From Siphonodentalium dalli (lineage: Eukaryota > Mollusca > Scaphopoda > Gadilida > Siphonodentaliidae): a stretch of 64,000 nucleotides of DNA. Under the pieces are notes generated by a model. It saw nothing but the letters and a program-made list of their open reading frames with translations. It did not search any database and was not told the DNA's origin. Position numbers and translations under genes: made by a program. This document shows, in pieces, positions 1 to 12,900 of this stretch. Within the stretch, counting starts at the first letter, position 1; each line of letters starts with the position of its first letter. The DNA lies in NCBI GenBank assembly GCA_032622095.1, contig CP136068.1, positions 124,687,989 to 124,751,988 on the forward strand. Direction: 5' to 3'.

Positions 1-720
1 CTCCCTCTAGGATACTTGCATATACAAGAGAATGCATTGGTACAGGGTTTTCAAAAATTTCAGGAAGCTCCAGTCATGGAAGCTACTAAATCCATTCACT
101 AGAGACTTTTAATTGACCACTGATACTATATTGTACTGCACAGTAAAATAAAATATGAAAATAACCCATTCTCTGATCTCAAGGAATCAGCATACCAAAC
201 AACCATGTTGGTTGTCAGTTGTTTTCTAATGAACCCTTTCAATACAGAATGGATTCTCCCATCAGTTATAAAAGTACTACATTGGAATGTTCTATAATTC
301 ATTTTGGAGGGATGATCATGTAATAAAAGCAGATGATAGACAAACGAAATGATACTACGATGGATATCTATTAACTGGTGGAAAATGTTCAGATAGTAAG
401 TTCAACAAACGACCTATGGCCGTTTGATGAATATATTATCTGAACATTTCCTAAGAGAACTATTCGTAAATGAATATTTAGTATAGAAACGGTTGAAGAA
501 GCAACACAATAATTTTATTTGTATTTTCTTTATTTAATTTGTCCATCATGGAGTAATGATTGACAACTAAATAATTGTATTTTATTTTTCCCTATCATAT
601 CCTTTAATAGATGGTTGAACACTGTGCATCTTTAAATTAAAATATTTTTTAGATTTGTATCGGTAGCTATCTCATCTGAATCAGATATCGCTAGAGAAAC
701 TAGATAAATAGGATACAGAC
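1..720 (-). other. Intron 17 of SF3B1 (5' part)
   Basis: It starts with donor GTCTGT at 720 and runs out of the window. Positions 1-85 are the end of a P2-family MITE (GAATGCATTGGTACAGGG, then AGCTCCAGTCATGG). A hairpin with arms around ATGTTCAGATA lies at 374-460 and is related to one at 4345-4420. No SF3B1 homology was seen in 1-660. Confidence 0.7.
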
Positions 721-906
721 CCAATAGCTTTGGCTATGTAACCAAATGTGTTGACAGTTGCTCGTCGAATTGCTTTCTTGTGAGCCTTAAGGAGCTCCAA
801 CAATTCAAAGCAGATTCTCATCCATTCACGGGCCGAGACAAATTCTGCTCCCCGATCGGCAATCCTTCCTACAAGATCAATGCAGTTCTCCTGTACTTTT
901 TCGTGC
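721..906 (-). CDS. SF3B1: SF3B1 exon 17, pladienolide-pocket segment
   Basis: Residues 1071-1132 plus two bases: [20 protein letters not shown] through [12 protein letters not shown]. It contains the K1071, R1074 and V1078 equivalents (K1115, R1118, V1122). Acceptor TTTACAG|GCACGA, donor ATTGG|GTCTGT, phase 2. After the donor the frame reads SVSYLSS, which does not match the human continuation PHDVLATLL, so the exon must end here. The next exon is not in the window. Confidence 0.96.
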
Positions 907-3900
907 CTGTAAATGAACAAGAAACATTAAGACACATTGACATGGGATGAGTATTTTGAACACAAACCAAATAAAATACAAAAGCTTTGGATGTGTATCT
1001 CTTATGGAGATTTGAAGAACAATTTTTATTAAAAGCTCCACTGTGGTTTATCAAAAAATCGCGGTTAAATAAATTTTGATATCCCCCAGAAGGGGATAAT
1101 AGACATTTTCAATTTCACACTAGTTCCCACTAGCTCAAGATTAATTTCTTTGGTAATGCATATAATAAAAAGATTATTTATTGTTTTCGAGTGGATACCG
1201 AAAATATGTCATTTGTGAACGTGAAAAATAAGCAGACGGAACAAAAATTCGAACTTGACCTGTATTTTGGGCTAGTAAACTAACATACCAAATTTCAATC
1301 CATTCAGTTCAGACTTACTGAAGTTATCTATAAAAAAAAACGAACGGACGCACGAACAGACGTCGAGACGGATGGCCAGACTAATAACTAAATACGTTTC
1401 GTTTTAAAAAAACAGGCATATAAATATGTGTCATTGATACTTGATTCAATGGTTTTGAATGAAAGAAATCACTTAGAAATGATAAATGTTTTTTACAACA
1501 TCTGTTCGGGAAAGACCAGGAGCAAGCCATAGTGGAGGTCTAATGCTTTGTTGACATGTGCCATTTCACAATCTAATCCTGTCCAGTGTTAATAATCTCT
1601 ACATCTCGAGATTTATCCAATAGCATGGAGACATTTAGACGGCTACGATGCTACATTGTGTTGTATCTATTAATGCACCCAATGGAAGTACAGTAATGCT
1701 CTAAGTAATCGACTCCTTAACCACAGAAGAATTATGGGTAACTTTTCAGGATTTAGTTGGAAATATGGCTTGTTGCCATTCATCGGAAAGCTCTCAGGGA
1801 GAGCTTTCCGATGAATGGCAACAAGCCATATTTCCAACTAAATCCTGAAAAGTTACCCATAATTCTGCTGTGGTTAAGGAGTCGATTACTTAGAGCATAA
1901 CTGTATTAAGATGTCATGTCGTAGTTCTTGTTTTCAATCTATTAAAGATGGCAGCTTGGTCTGAGAAGTGAAGGAAATTTAATTGTATTATGAGAATAAA
2001 GATTTTGTTGTTGTGAATTGACAGGTTTGGCACAATCGTAGAATTCATTTAGAACAGATAGATTGATTTACAATATTTTATTTATTCCAATATCGACACT
2101 TATCGGGCTACAAAAGGAAGCTCTGTGCTATAACAAGTAAAGAGTTCCACGGATCCAAAACAATTGTCTGAACGCTACTATGTATTTTGCACTAAGCATG
2201 AAACAAATCTGGCTCACCTGTTTTTGAGGATAGGTGTGAGCCTAGGTAGCAAGTCTTTAATTGGAGGATTCATCTTAGTCATACCGATGACGTTGACTAT
2301 ACCCTTCAACGCACCCAGGATACTTCCTAGTACCTCTGGATACTCCTCTCCTAGGTACTCGTATAACACCACACCCAAATGACCCATGAGCTTTTCCTGA
2401 AATGAAGAATTAAATAAGCATTATGAGTGATGCAATTTATTCATTAGATTTGATATAATATATACCCGGTGTTTATAAAGGCACTCAAGCCTGAATTTAG
2501 TGTGCCTGTCATTTGCAGAATGAGGTCCCCAGAGGGTGATTTTAGTGACGCTATCCCGCATAGCGGGCTAGCATCACTAAATTCAAGATCTGGGGACCTC
2601 ATTCTAATTAGGCCTCATCTCCTCTGGAAAGTTTCTTTATTATCAAATTTCTACAGAAACTTCTTCACATAAATTCTATTTCTTTTTTAGTTTAGTTTAT
2701 CTATATCACCAAATTGGCAGACATCACATTGCATATTCAAGGTTCCCAATGGGTGTACATCACAATATTCACCATATTCACCGCTATGGGGGATATAGAG
2801 AAACTAAACAAATAAATTCACCCTCTGGGGACCTCATTTTGCAAATGACAGGCACACTAAACTCAGGCTTGGAGGCACTGGCTAAGTAAGAGTGTTCATT
2901 ACTTCATGAACAATCACTAATGTCTTATCAAAATGGTTATGTATTGATGCCCCTTAACCATTTGGTGGGTGAGTACGTCATATTTGATGTCATATCCATG
3001 GGTGAATATATTTTGCAAATAAAATGAGCAATATTATAACATTGGCTATTACTCTAAGAAATAAATCTTATAAACAACTTTATTAAAAGCACAAATTAAT
3101 ATAAATAATAAAAATAATACCCATCTGCATGCTATCTATGAAAAGTTCCAATTTAGCCTATTTAGGAGACGATTTTTGGAACAGATTTACACACATTACC
3201 CTAGAGCTATCATAAACGACATAAATGTTGCTCCACCCGCCAACCTTACAGCGACATAAATGTCATTCTACTCATACAGCACAATATTCACTATTTGAGA
3301 ACTTAAATCTGAGTGTCTCCCATAGCAGATGAGGCTATGCAACAGGAGGTCCCCAGAGGGTGAATTTAGCGATGCTTGCCTGCTAAATTCACCCTCTGGG
3401 GACCTCATTCTACAAATGTCCGGCACATTATTCTAAGGCCTGATCAGGGAATCAAACCAGCTTCGACATCTATGGGACCTTTCTATGAAACAACAAGTAT
3501 TATGCAAAAACAAGAGCCCATTTATAAATCCATTATAATATAGAGAGTAATCAATTGGTTCCGAGAATTACATTAAATAATTCACGAGAGGCGAGAGACA
3601 TCAGTAAGAAACGAGTACGCGTTAGCGCACGAGTTTCTTACCCAAACGTCTCTCGCCTCGAGTGAATTATTAAACCTAATTCTCGGAACTAATTGATTAC
3701 TCTATTTATTACACTTCTGCATCAATTTGGTTAGCGAAAGTCCCGATGTGAAGAAAGATCAACCATCGAAAATTCAGTCTAGATCAGTAAGCGACATAAC
3801 GTCAGTGACGTCACAAGAAATGACATAATTCACTAGTGACATTACCATTTTTAATTAATGGCATTTTCAATGTAAATCGCGCATAGGAATGTAATAAAAG

Positions 3901-6900
3901 TAAATATTCTTTAAATATGCTGTTGGGACATATGCATTAGGCCAAACTTTTTTATTTTTCTGCTTTACGGATTTTTTAAACCTTGTTTTGGTAGGGTCGG
4001 TCGGAAAAAAATAAAAATAAAAATGCTTGAATCATTTTTTTTTTTTTGGACATTCGCTAAGGTGGTAACTGTGTCTTTATAATTCTCTGTCAGTCATTTA
4101 TAGAGAACACGTTTTGGATGTATATCACAAAATTCAAATCCAGCACTATTATTTTAAACATAGCTCAGATTATTGAATAATATTAAAAAAATCCAGAAAT
4201 AAAGAGTTTGTTTTTGTTCAACATTATTGAATAAATGGACTCCCCCATTCAGTTATAATGTATACATTGAAAATGTCCATTAATCATCTGGATGGATTCA
4301 TGGAAAAATAAGTAGCCGACAGATAATATATTTGCAGAAGGATTCCTATTAGTTGGTGGGAAATGTTCAGATAATAAGTTTAGAACTTGTTGAACTTATT
4401 ATCTGAACATTTCCTAAGGAATCTACTTGTCTGGCCAATGAGTATTTAGTATAGAGATGGGAATGTTGAGATTAGTGGTAGTGATAAAAAGTTAATGTGT
4501 AACTTGAGCAAACCCATATACTCATTAGTTTGTCATTCCTATCTAAGAAACCTTGTGGATTGTTATTGGTCTTCAGTCATAAAGATCACCATAAATTCCC
4601 AGGAATACAAAATGTATTCTAAAGGCCATTTAAAGTTTTAAAGAGATGTCAAGATTTATAGAAAGCATACAGGTATCTTGGTGGCTGACACATATAAACT
4701 CAAGCTGACTTCTCAGTTTTCAACTTGGATGTAGTTAAAAGTAATTAAAGCCACAGATATCTAAAGTTGGTGTGTCCTAGGCATCTTTAATCAGTGAAAT
4801 GTGGTTAGATAATTTGTTACTGATAAGCAGAAACAGCTGTCGGCTGTGAAAATAAAAATAAAAATTATATTTGATTTTTATTTCCTTGTCGGGCCACAGA
4901 AAACAGGGTCGGCGGATCCGTAAAGCACTAAAATAAAAAAGTTTGGCCTTACTGGTATTTATGGGAGATGTCACTTCTCCCCAGGACAACAATGGGGAGA
5001 AGTGGCAAATTTTAAGTAGATGTCTTCTAAGTCGCCCTCTAGGCTGGTCCGGCCCCTGAAACCAAAGCACATCAATGTATGAAAAGTCACGAGATAGAGA
5101 GAGTGAGTATAATTACCTCTTGACACGTTTTCATCACAAGAGCTATCCTTGATATGAGATCGGCAGCCTGTTGTCGAACTTTTGCTGATCTGTTGTTCAA
5201 ACGCCACAGAATCGTACCACAAATCTGTGGGAGGTAGGGCTTCACCCTCTTACTCAGAGCATTAATCACAGTTCCGAATCCATTCAACATCACAACATCC
5301 TGAAAACACAAATCATATGGTTCATGGTAGATTTGTCAACTGTCTTCTTGACTTCTTAAAGATACATAATCCGAATTAACGCTGGTATATTACTATTTCT
5401 TTGGCTTCGGGGTAAAAAATATTTGATTCAAGTCGAGGAACCATCAAAGCTCAGAGTTATCAGATATCGATTTTTGAAATCTGTTATTTTTCACCACCTG
5501 GAATATTCGACGAGCGACCGACATACTCTCAATACCAAATTGCGTTGAACAATATGTTGATATATAACACGTTTTGGAAAATTTTATACTAGAGTTGACA
5601 GTTGTTAGCATTGTTTATGGGTAATTAATCAACTCTGATAACTGAAGCATCATTTGAATAAGGTTGTTGTTGATAGAATCTGATGATACGCGGACCATCG
5701 AATCAGATTGTGTATCCTTAACCAAAACAAGTCAAACTATTACATTTTATGACTTGTAAACATATATTAAACGGAAATGGTTCTTATACATATTTTGGTA
5801 ACAGGTATCTCAAAACATACCTACCCAGAAGATTTCCAAACAAATTCATCGATATAGTGCCGAAATCCGCGTTTTGTTTCTTATATTTTTCGATTTGAGA
5901 TTGTTTTATTTGTGCCGGTTCAGATTTTTAAGTCAGCGGTCTCGTAAAAATTGCACCTGTAGACTATCGAGAAAATCTAGATCTGTCTAGAATTCTGATT
6001 CCAGAATTCAGATGAATGCAAATTGCAAGATTTTTATACAGGACTCATACTTTATGTTAGAAGTTGTACTGTCTGCGTCTTTCTGTAGTATATAATACAA
6101 AAAGAAAGTTCAGGTATTTATCGACCTATTTCGATATTGGAAAATTTCAAATTTTAACTTGTATTAACTCACATTTTTGTGCACTCTGGCAAAATAGTAT
6201 CTGCTAACTTACCTCTTGTGTCTGTTCCTGGAAGGCATACAGAATGCCATCAATGAGCTGCTCCTCTAACCTGGAATCGATGTCGGCAGCTCCGAGGTTC
6301 GACATTATTTTTTCTATGGTCTCCATCACCATTTTCCTGTACTGCTCAGACTCGTCTTTCAAATCATCAACAACCCTGCCAACGATTTCAGATGCTCCAA
6401 CTTTGTTCGCAATTTCAACTGTTGTATCTACCAGCTGCAAACAAATCACAAAATATTTGTTAAAACTTACATATGTCACCGTACGGTTCGCGAGTGGAAC
6501 GACATATATGTCGTTTCAGGAAGTGTCATTTTTATGTAGACATAACTTCAATTGATCATCTGATTTATAAATGATTTGTATAGGAGATATTTTGATTAAT
6601 ATAATGTCCCAACGTATAAGTGCAATAGATTATGATAACACACGTAAACAGTAAATACACATAAATTAAAACAAATTATTGGACCTTTTGATCCGAATTT
6701 GTTAATAATTATTGCTATGACGTTGATGTTAAACTCATACATGACGTCATGTATATGACGTTATATAGATACTCTCCAAAGGGTTAACCCTTTCATGACT
6801 GGAGCCTTCTGAATTTTACGAAAACTCTGCGCCAATGCATTCTCTTATAGGGAACCTCGCATAAGAGAATGCATTGCCCAAACAACAGTTAGCTAGTGCA

Positions 6901-9900
6901 TTCTCATATATGTGAGGCTCCCTGTACCTAGTAAACCAGTCCAAGTTTCAATCGACGTAAACTAGCTAGTGAAATCGGTTGGGATAATGCTGTTTTATGT
7001 CAAAGCCCTGTGTATAAGTCTTCCTATATCAGGGTTTAGCGTTGTTGACCTACTCACCTAAAATAGCCAATAACTGTAATAACATGTCACTATTGTGACA
7101 GTCACAATTATGACAATATAGTAAAATGGCTTATGGCTTATAATATTTGTTCTGAACTGTCAACAGAAAATAATAATGTAATGCAAAAAATATATTTTAT
7201 CACGTTGTTTACATAAATACAAACACATCTGACCTCGAGAATTGACAGTTTGAATTAAATGTAAATGAACTGATGTTACTCGTAATTACGCTCATATTCT
7301 ATGAGCAATTTAACATAAAAGTTAGATTATAATTCATCATTAAAATAAAAATCGATTAAAACTGACAAAAAAATTCCGACCACTGGATCTGGGCGTAAAG
7401 TCTGATGCTTCGACATAAAACGATTTCACTATCTGGTTTACGTCGAAGGAAACTACTACCCTCCTACATGTGCCCATGTACTAAAAGGGGAAAGGGTAAG
7501 CATTTGAAAGTAACGGACATAAAACCCAGACAGAGGTTAGACTCTGCTCTAGTATTATCTGCTTTAATGGAATGGGAGAATCCATTTAGAATAGAAAGGT
7601 TTAATCTTCCATTCAATCTAAATTTCATGGCGGTTAATGTTTCTGGGACGAATAGAAAAAAATACTCATAAATTACTGAAGTACAATCACAGGTGCAATA
7701 GATGAATATAGGTGTCAGACTATTTGTGCCTAGTTGTAAAACAAATGAACAGAAAATGAAGGAATAAATGCTTATACAAAAGTTGTGTCTGCTTACATAC
7801 TGATGGAAAAACTTATATCAGTATATCCAACCCCCCAATAACTTTGCTGCTGGAGAGATGTGGTGTAATTTTCTAGACTCGGCTTTATGATGAACTGAAT
7901 CCTCTTCCATTTCCAAGCCTTGAAATAGTGTGCCTGTCATTTGCAGAATGAGGTGCCCAGAGGGTGAATTTAGTGATGCTACCCCGCATAGCAGGCTAGC
8001 ATCACCATATTCACCCTCTGGGGACCTCATTCTGCTTACAACTCAGCAGAATGAGGTTCCCAGAGGGTGAATTTGGTGATGCTAGCCCGCTATGCGGGGT
8101 AGCATCACTAATTTCACCCTCTGGGGACCTCATTCTGCAAATGACAGGCACACTATTTAATTTAATTACAACTGAGATGCATTAAATAATGAACTGACCT
8201 GTCTGTAATTTCTCCTATCCAGAGCCATTCTCTGATTCCAGAAATGCTGAAAGAACGGTGGCAGGATTTCATCTTTGATATACTGTGGTTCCACACCATC
8301 AGTGGCACAGCACTGCTTTACGACTTTCAACACAATTTTCTTCATTTCTTCATCGGGAGACTGGAACTCTCGAATCAGGATCAACATCACTTCCCTTGTA
8401 TAGTAGTTGGCATATTCACCGTCCATGAGTGGAATCAAATAACCAATGGCTTTCAAGAAGGCTGCCAAACCCTGGGAACAAAATAAAAATATTGAAAAAA
8501 ATTTAAAAATATCAAAGCATACTTATACAGTTTTCCATTTCCGGCAAGGTGTTTCTAATAGTGCTAGGTTATAATATTGTTGAATAAGCGATGTCAACAA
8601 CAAGTTGACCAATGTGAATATTTAGGGATTGTATGATATGAATCGTATGTGACATGTAGTGGGGTAACCACACATGCTGTGCCTCAGATTTGCTTTTTAT
8701 CGGCAACATATATAACGCTAAGAATAATTTAAGTAACATCATGCAGTGGTCCCGGTCGAGACCACATGACAGGACTTGTCGTGGATTGTAATCTTGGTCA
8801 TTGTCTGGTCCATAAATCAAAAAACATGTAAATGATGTCAGAAACCATGTCATGACATCTTCGCTGCTTTTCATTAAGCTAACCAACAAAATTGGTCTAA
8901 ATGAAACTAATAGGCCTAAAATAAGATGGGAATTCTTCGTAAGTTGAGAAGTATAGCTAATTTCATTTTCATCGCGATGGTCCATTTCCGAATCTGCACG
9001 TTGGCAATCTCCACACAGTTGCTAACCAGAAGTCACGTAACAATTTCTCCAAAATCTTTACCCACGATCTTTGAAAAATCACGGATGGATATAGAAAAAT
9101 TATAGGACGTAATTTGCCTGTGCTAAGGTATAAACAACCACGAGAGCCTGCGGCACACTGGTGGTTGCTATTAAACAATGTCAATATTTAGTGCTTGTAT
9201 TATGCATGAGTTTGAAGTCATTCTATAGGATAGGGTGCTTCTAAGAACCAATTAATCAATACCACTCAAGATTTTTAGTTCTGAGATATGGAAAATAAAA
9301 AAATATAAATAATAAGCCCCATCCCTTCTAAAGTCACTTCCTTTACGATACAGGAAATATTAAATTGTATCGCTTTTTTCATGTTATACCCTATGAAATA
9401 CCAAGCGATAATAGTTATTTTGTCCTCATCTGTACCCAAATTGAAAACAATTGAAAATAGTATTACCTTTCCTCTGTGTTGACGAATACCACGCCACAAT
9501 GGTTTGAGTACTGTATCAAAGGATTCGATACCATATGGTGTGGCAGCCTCTGCTAATGCAGCTATGGCCAAAGCTGTGATCGTTCTGACTTTCTGCTGCT
9601 CATCAATCAAACCTGTAATGTATTGAATAATATGAAAGAAATATAAACCAATTCTTGGAAATACCTACAAAATATCAGCTGAATTATGGAAAATTATCGA
9701 AAAGCCTCTGTAATAATATGATGTATGTCATCTAACTGCGGGGTTCGCGCTGCCACATGCCAAATGTGCCTATGGCAAAAAATATTTTCATTTGGCAAAA
9801 CAAAAAAAATTTGGCAAGTGGGTTTTTAATTATGACTATCTGGTCATATATCATCGGAAGTGGATTATTTGTTACCGTGTGCCGACTTACAGATAATACA

Positions 9901-12900
9901 AAGGGAAACCCGATCAAGAAATCTATCAACTTAGCGTGGTCAGCAGTTATATGTAAACTTCTTTATTTTTCATAAAACGGCAATCCCATCTTTCCGTAAT
10001 AATCAAACTTTTATCAAACAGCTAAGCGACCCTTATTAAAATATGAGTCGTAAAAAAACAATGTTCTGAAAATGTTTCATCGATGCTGGTATAAGTAATT
10101 TGTTAGTTTTTACAGTATATATCAAAGATAAAAACATGAGATGTCCCTTCAATTATCCCAATTATTCCCTCAATTAAATTTGGCAAATAGTTTGGCAAGA
10201 GAAAAAAGATGCAGTTTGTTAAAGTAAGAGAAAATGAGCTTAATTAGTAGAACAAGCTTGCAATGAAACTAACCGGCATAATTCATTTGAATAAGTGAGC
10301 TGGTCTCGGTAAACTATAATAATGTACCGATTAACCTATGTAACCCGCAACCCTATTAGTGGCCTTTTTAAACTTTTTCTCCAAATAATTGATACTGTTG
10401 CCATGGAAACCTTATTTTATCCTGACACAGGACCCCCTCCAAAAAAGTTTCCCTTATAACTAAGCAACATATCTTTAAAGTTTCATGCTTTAGTCACTAA
10501 AGTCACGATTCAACTCTTAAGGGACCCCACTATATAATCATGTTGACTGCCAGTCAACATTCGTTATATAATTTCCAATCGTGGCTCCAATCCATCTCCA
10601 ATATAGTGCCACCCAATACTATCCTACAGTAATGCTCTAAATAATCGACTCCTTAACCATAGAAGAATTATGCGTAATTTTTCAGGATTTAGTCGGAAAT
10701 ATGGCTTGTTGCCATTCATTGGAAAGCTCTCGCCGAGAGCTTTCCGATGAATGGCAACAAGCCATATTTCCGACTAAATCCTGAAAAATTACCCATAAAT
10801 TCGGCTATGGTTAAGGAGTCGATTATTTAGAGCATTACTGTATTTATGAACCCCAACCCTCCAATAATTATAGGTTATAAAAAACAACAGCGACATTTCC
10901 CGTTTGGACTCTCTGTTTATTCTGATAGCATATTTGTAAATTATATGTGTCATTAAAAAAGTATCAAACAGGAGTCAAAATTTGACTGGTGGACGATCAA
11001 ACCGCCGCCACCAGTGATAGACATAATCCACATAATGATGAAATGAAGGAAACCAAAATGAATATAGCACTGGCAGTGCAACTGGAAAGGAAAGCGATAC
11101 AGGCGCGTTGCCCCCCAGATGCATGCCATAGATGCATTGCAAGTAATTGATGTAATTTGACAAGTCGCGCCATGCGAGACAGATGTGAGCGATACAGGCG
11201 CATCACACCTGTCCACCACAGTCGACGTAGGACAAATTTTTTGTTTTTGTTTTTTATATGAAGGATGTAAATATATGATGAAAAACCAATTTGGATGGAA
11301 TAATATCGACAACAGAAGTTTGGAAAGGTGAGCGATACAAGCGCGTCACCAACTTTTGGTATCGACATCAACAAAATAGACATGTTCCAATATAATAAAT
11401 ACTGGTGAGGTAGATGGGGTGGTGGTGGGAAAACTTTGAATATTATCTGCTCTTTCCTGGCGACAGTGCGATGTTTACTTCTCTGCTGTAGTCGCAGCCA
11501 GAAAAGAGAAGGAATCCCGGGCATCCGCTCCTCTTGATAAACAAAGTAGTCTTCCGCGCATAAAAATAGTTCCATCTTAGTTCTGATCAATTATTTCGTA
11601 AAACAGGATATTTACTTAACATTATCTTTTAATATGTCAAACATTATATATCATACTTATTTTATTGTTGTTTGCTGTAGTATTCTTAGTAAGAAGTAAT
11701 CTAAGGATTTTGCTTGATAAGATGACATTCTGCGAGTATACGCTTGCAGGTGTTTACTAATTGCAGCTGGTCGCCGCATAGCAGATTAAATTACCAATCT
11801 AAAGATCGCCGCATGGCAGATTAAATTACCAATGGGTTGGGTTCCATAAATAGCTAAGACAAGCGGTGCCTCTCTTACCGTTATTTACAGACCCCAGAAC
11901 CGAGAACATGTGGGAGAAAGCATATATTTAAACACTGATCCAATTCATGAAGTCCTGACAACTGCCAATCAACAATGACACCACTGTAGACAGCATCAAG
12001 AAGGAAATGCAGAAATACTTTTGGATCCAATTCAGTTCAATTAAATTGATAATGGATAATCCACCATGGTGAAGGGAATATATAGAGGATATCTAGTGTT
12101 TTTGAGTGGATACGGACCTAGACAAATGTCTATTTAAATAATTTTAAAAATAAACATTTGTCACAGTCATCTATGAAATAAATTTTCGAATCCACTCAAA
12201 AACAGTAGATTTTCTTTTATTATACGCGTGCTGTGCATATAAATTGATCATTTGTAAATACAACCCGGCTTCATTTAACCTTGATCCGAGCAACGAAAGA
12301 GCTGTCATTTATCACTGTTGAATTTCAAAATGCACCTCAATGAAATTATATTCCCATGCATGGCCACCCATTATAACCGGGTCACATTCATATCTAAACT
12401 TCATAATAGAATTACACTAATGCTACAAAATATGGTTAACATTTTACAATTCGATGATAGTTATTCAAGAAATTTGGTTATGTCATAGACATTCGTAACA
12501 TCAAAGCTACAATGAAAGTGTAATTTTCTATATCTTCACTGCTAGGGGTGGATAACGATTATTATCTGTTAGCTATTTCTTCTATAATCTATTGTTGAGC
12601 GTATAATAAAATGTTGAAATTATTCAAAAATTGTAAACTTTTATCTTACCATGCTCAATAATTTCCACCAAGCTCCGGAGATGGGGTAGAATAGCACAGC
12701 CCATCAGAATGGCAATCTGTTGTACGATCTTTATACCTGTGTGACGAGCTTGCCATGACTTCTTGCTTTTACACACAGCTTTCAAGAAGGGCAGCAGGGA
12801 CGGTATGCCCAAGGCTGAAGCTACCACAGCGAAAGCTCGGGCTGTCGTGTTACGCACATACTCGTCCATGTTGTCAATGTCAGGTCTCATAGTGGCAATC

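Larger units (their letters stand above)
907..2217 (-). other. Intron 16 of SF3B1
   Basis: It holds one degraded 'CATAACTC' type module (about 1185-1385, ending CGAACGGACGCACGAACAGACG) and a mariner-like palindrome at 1691-1903. The rest (1386-1690, 1906-2217) shows no recognisable feature. Confidence 0.8.
2397..5116 (-). other. Intron 15 of SF3B1
   Basis: It is filled mainly by foldback elements: family A at 2487-2874 and 3335-3445, a palindrome at 3541-3714 and a 1-kb inverted-repeat element at about 3937-4951. I see nothing coding. Confidence 0.8.
6435..8198 (-). other. Intron 13 of SF3B1
   Basis: It contains a P2-type MITE (6784-6925) and a double family-A hairpin (7915-8155). I recognise nothing in 6926-7914; the 88-codon frame there looks like chance. 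Confidence 0.8.

Noticed and set aside
7818-8030. Recurrent small frames reading [11 protein letters not shown]... in many places as a protein family
   Set aside because: They are translations of the family-A hairpin, appear on both strands and in all introns, and are flanked by the inverted repeat. No protein is implied.
8569-8985. 138-codon frame in intron 12 as an exon or retrogene
   Set aside because: It has no similarity to SF3B1 or any family that I recognise, and the neighbouring exons join in frame without it.
10997-11590. 197-codon minus-strand frame in intron 11
   Set aside because: No recognisable domain, low-complexity ends and a repeated 16-base motif inside. Likely chance, though the longest unexplained frame in the window.
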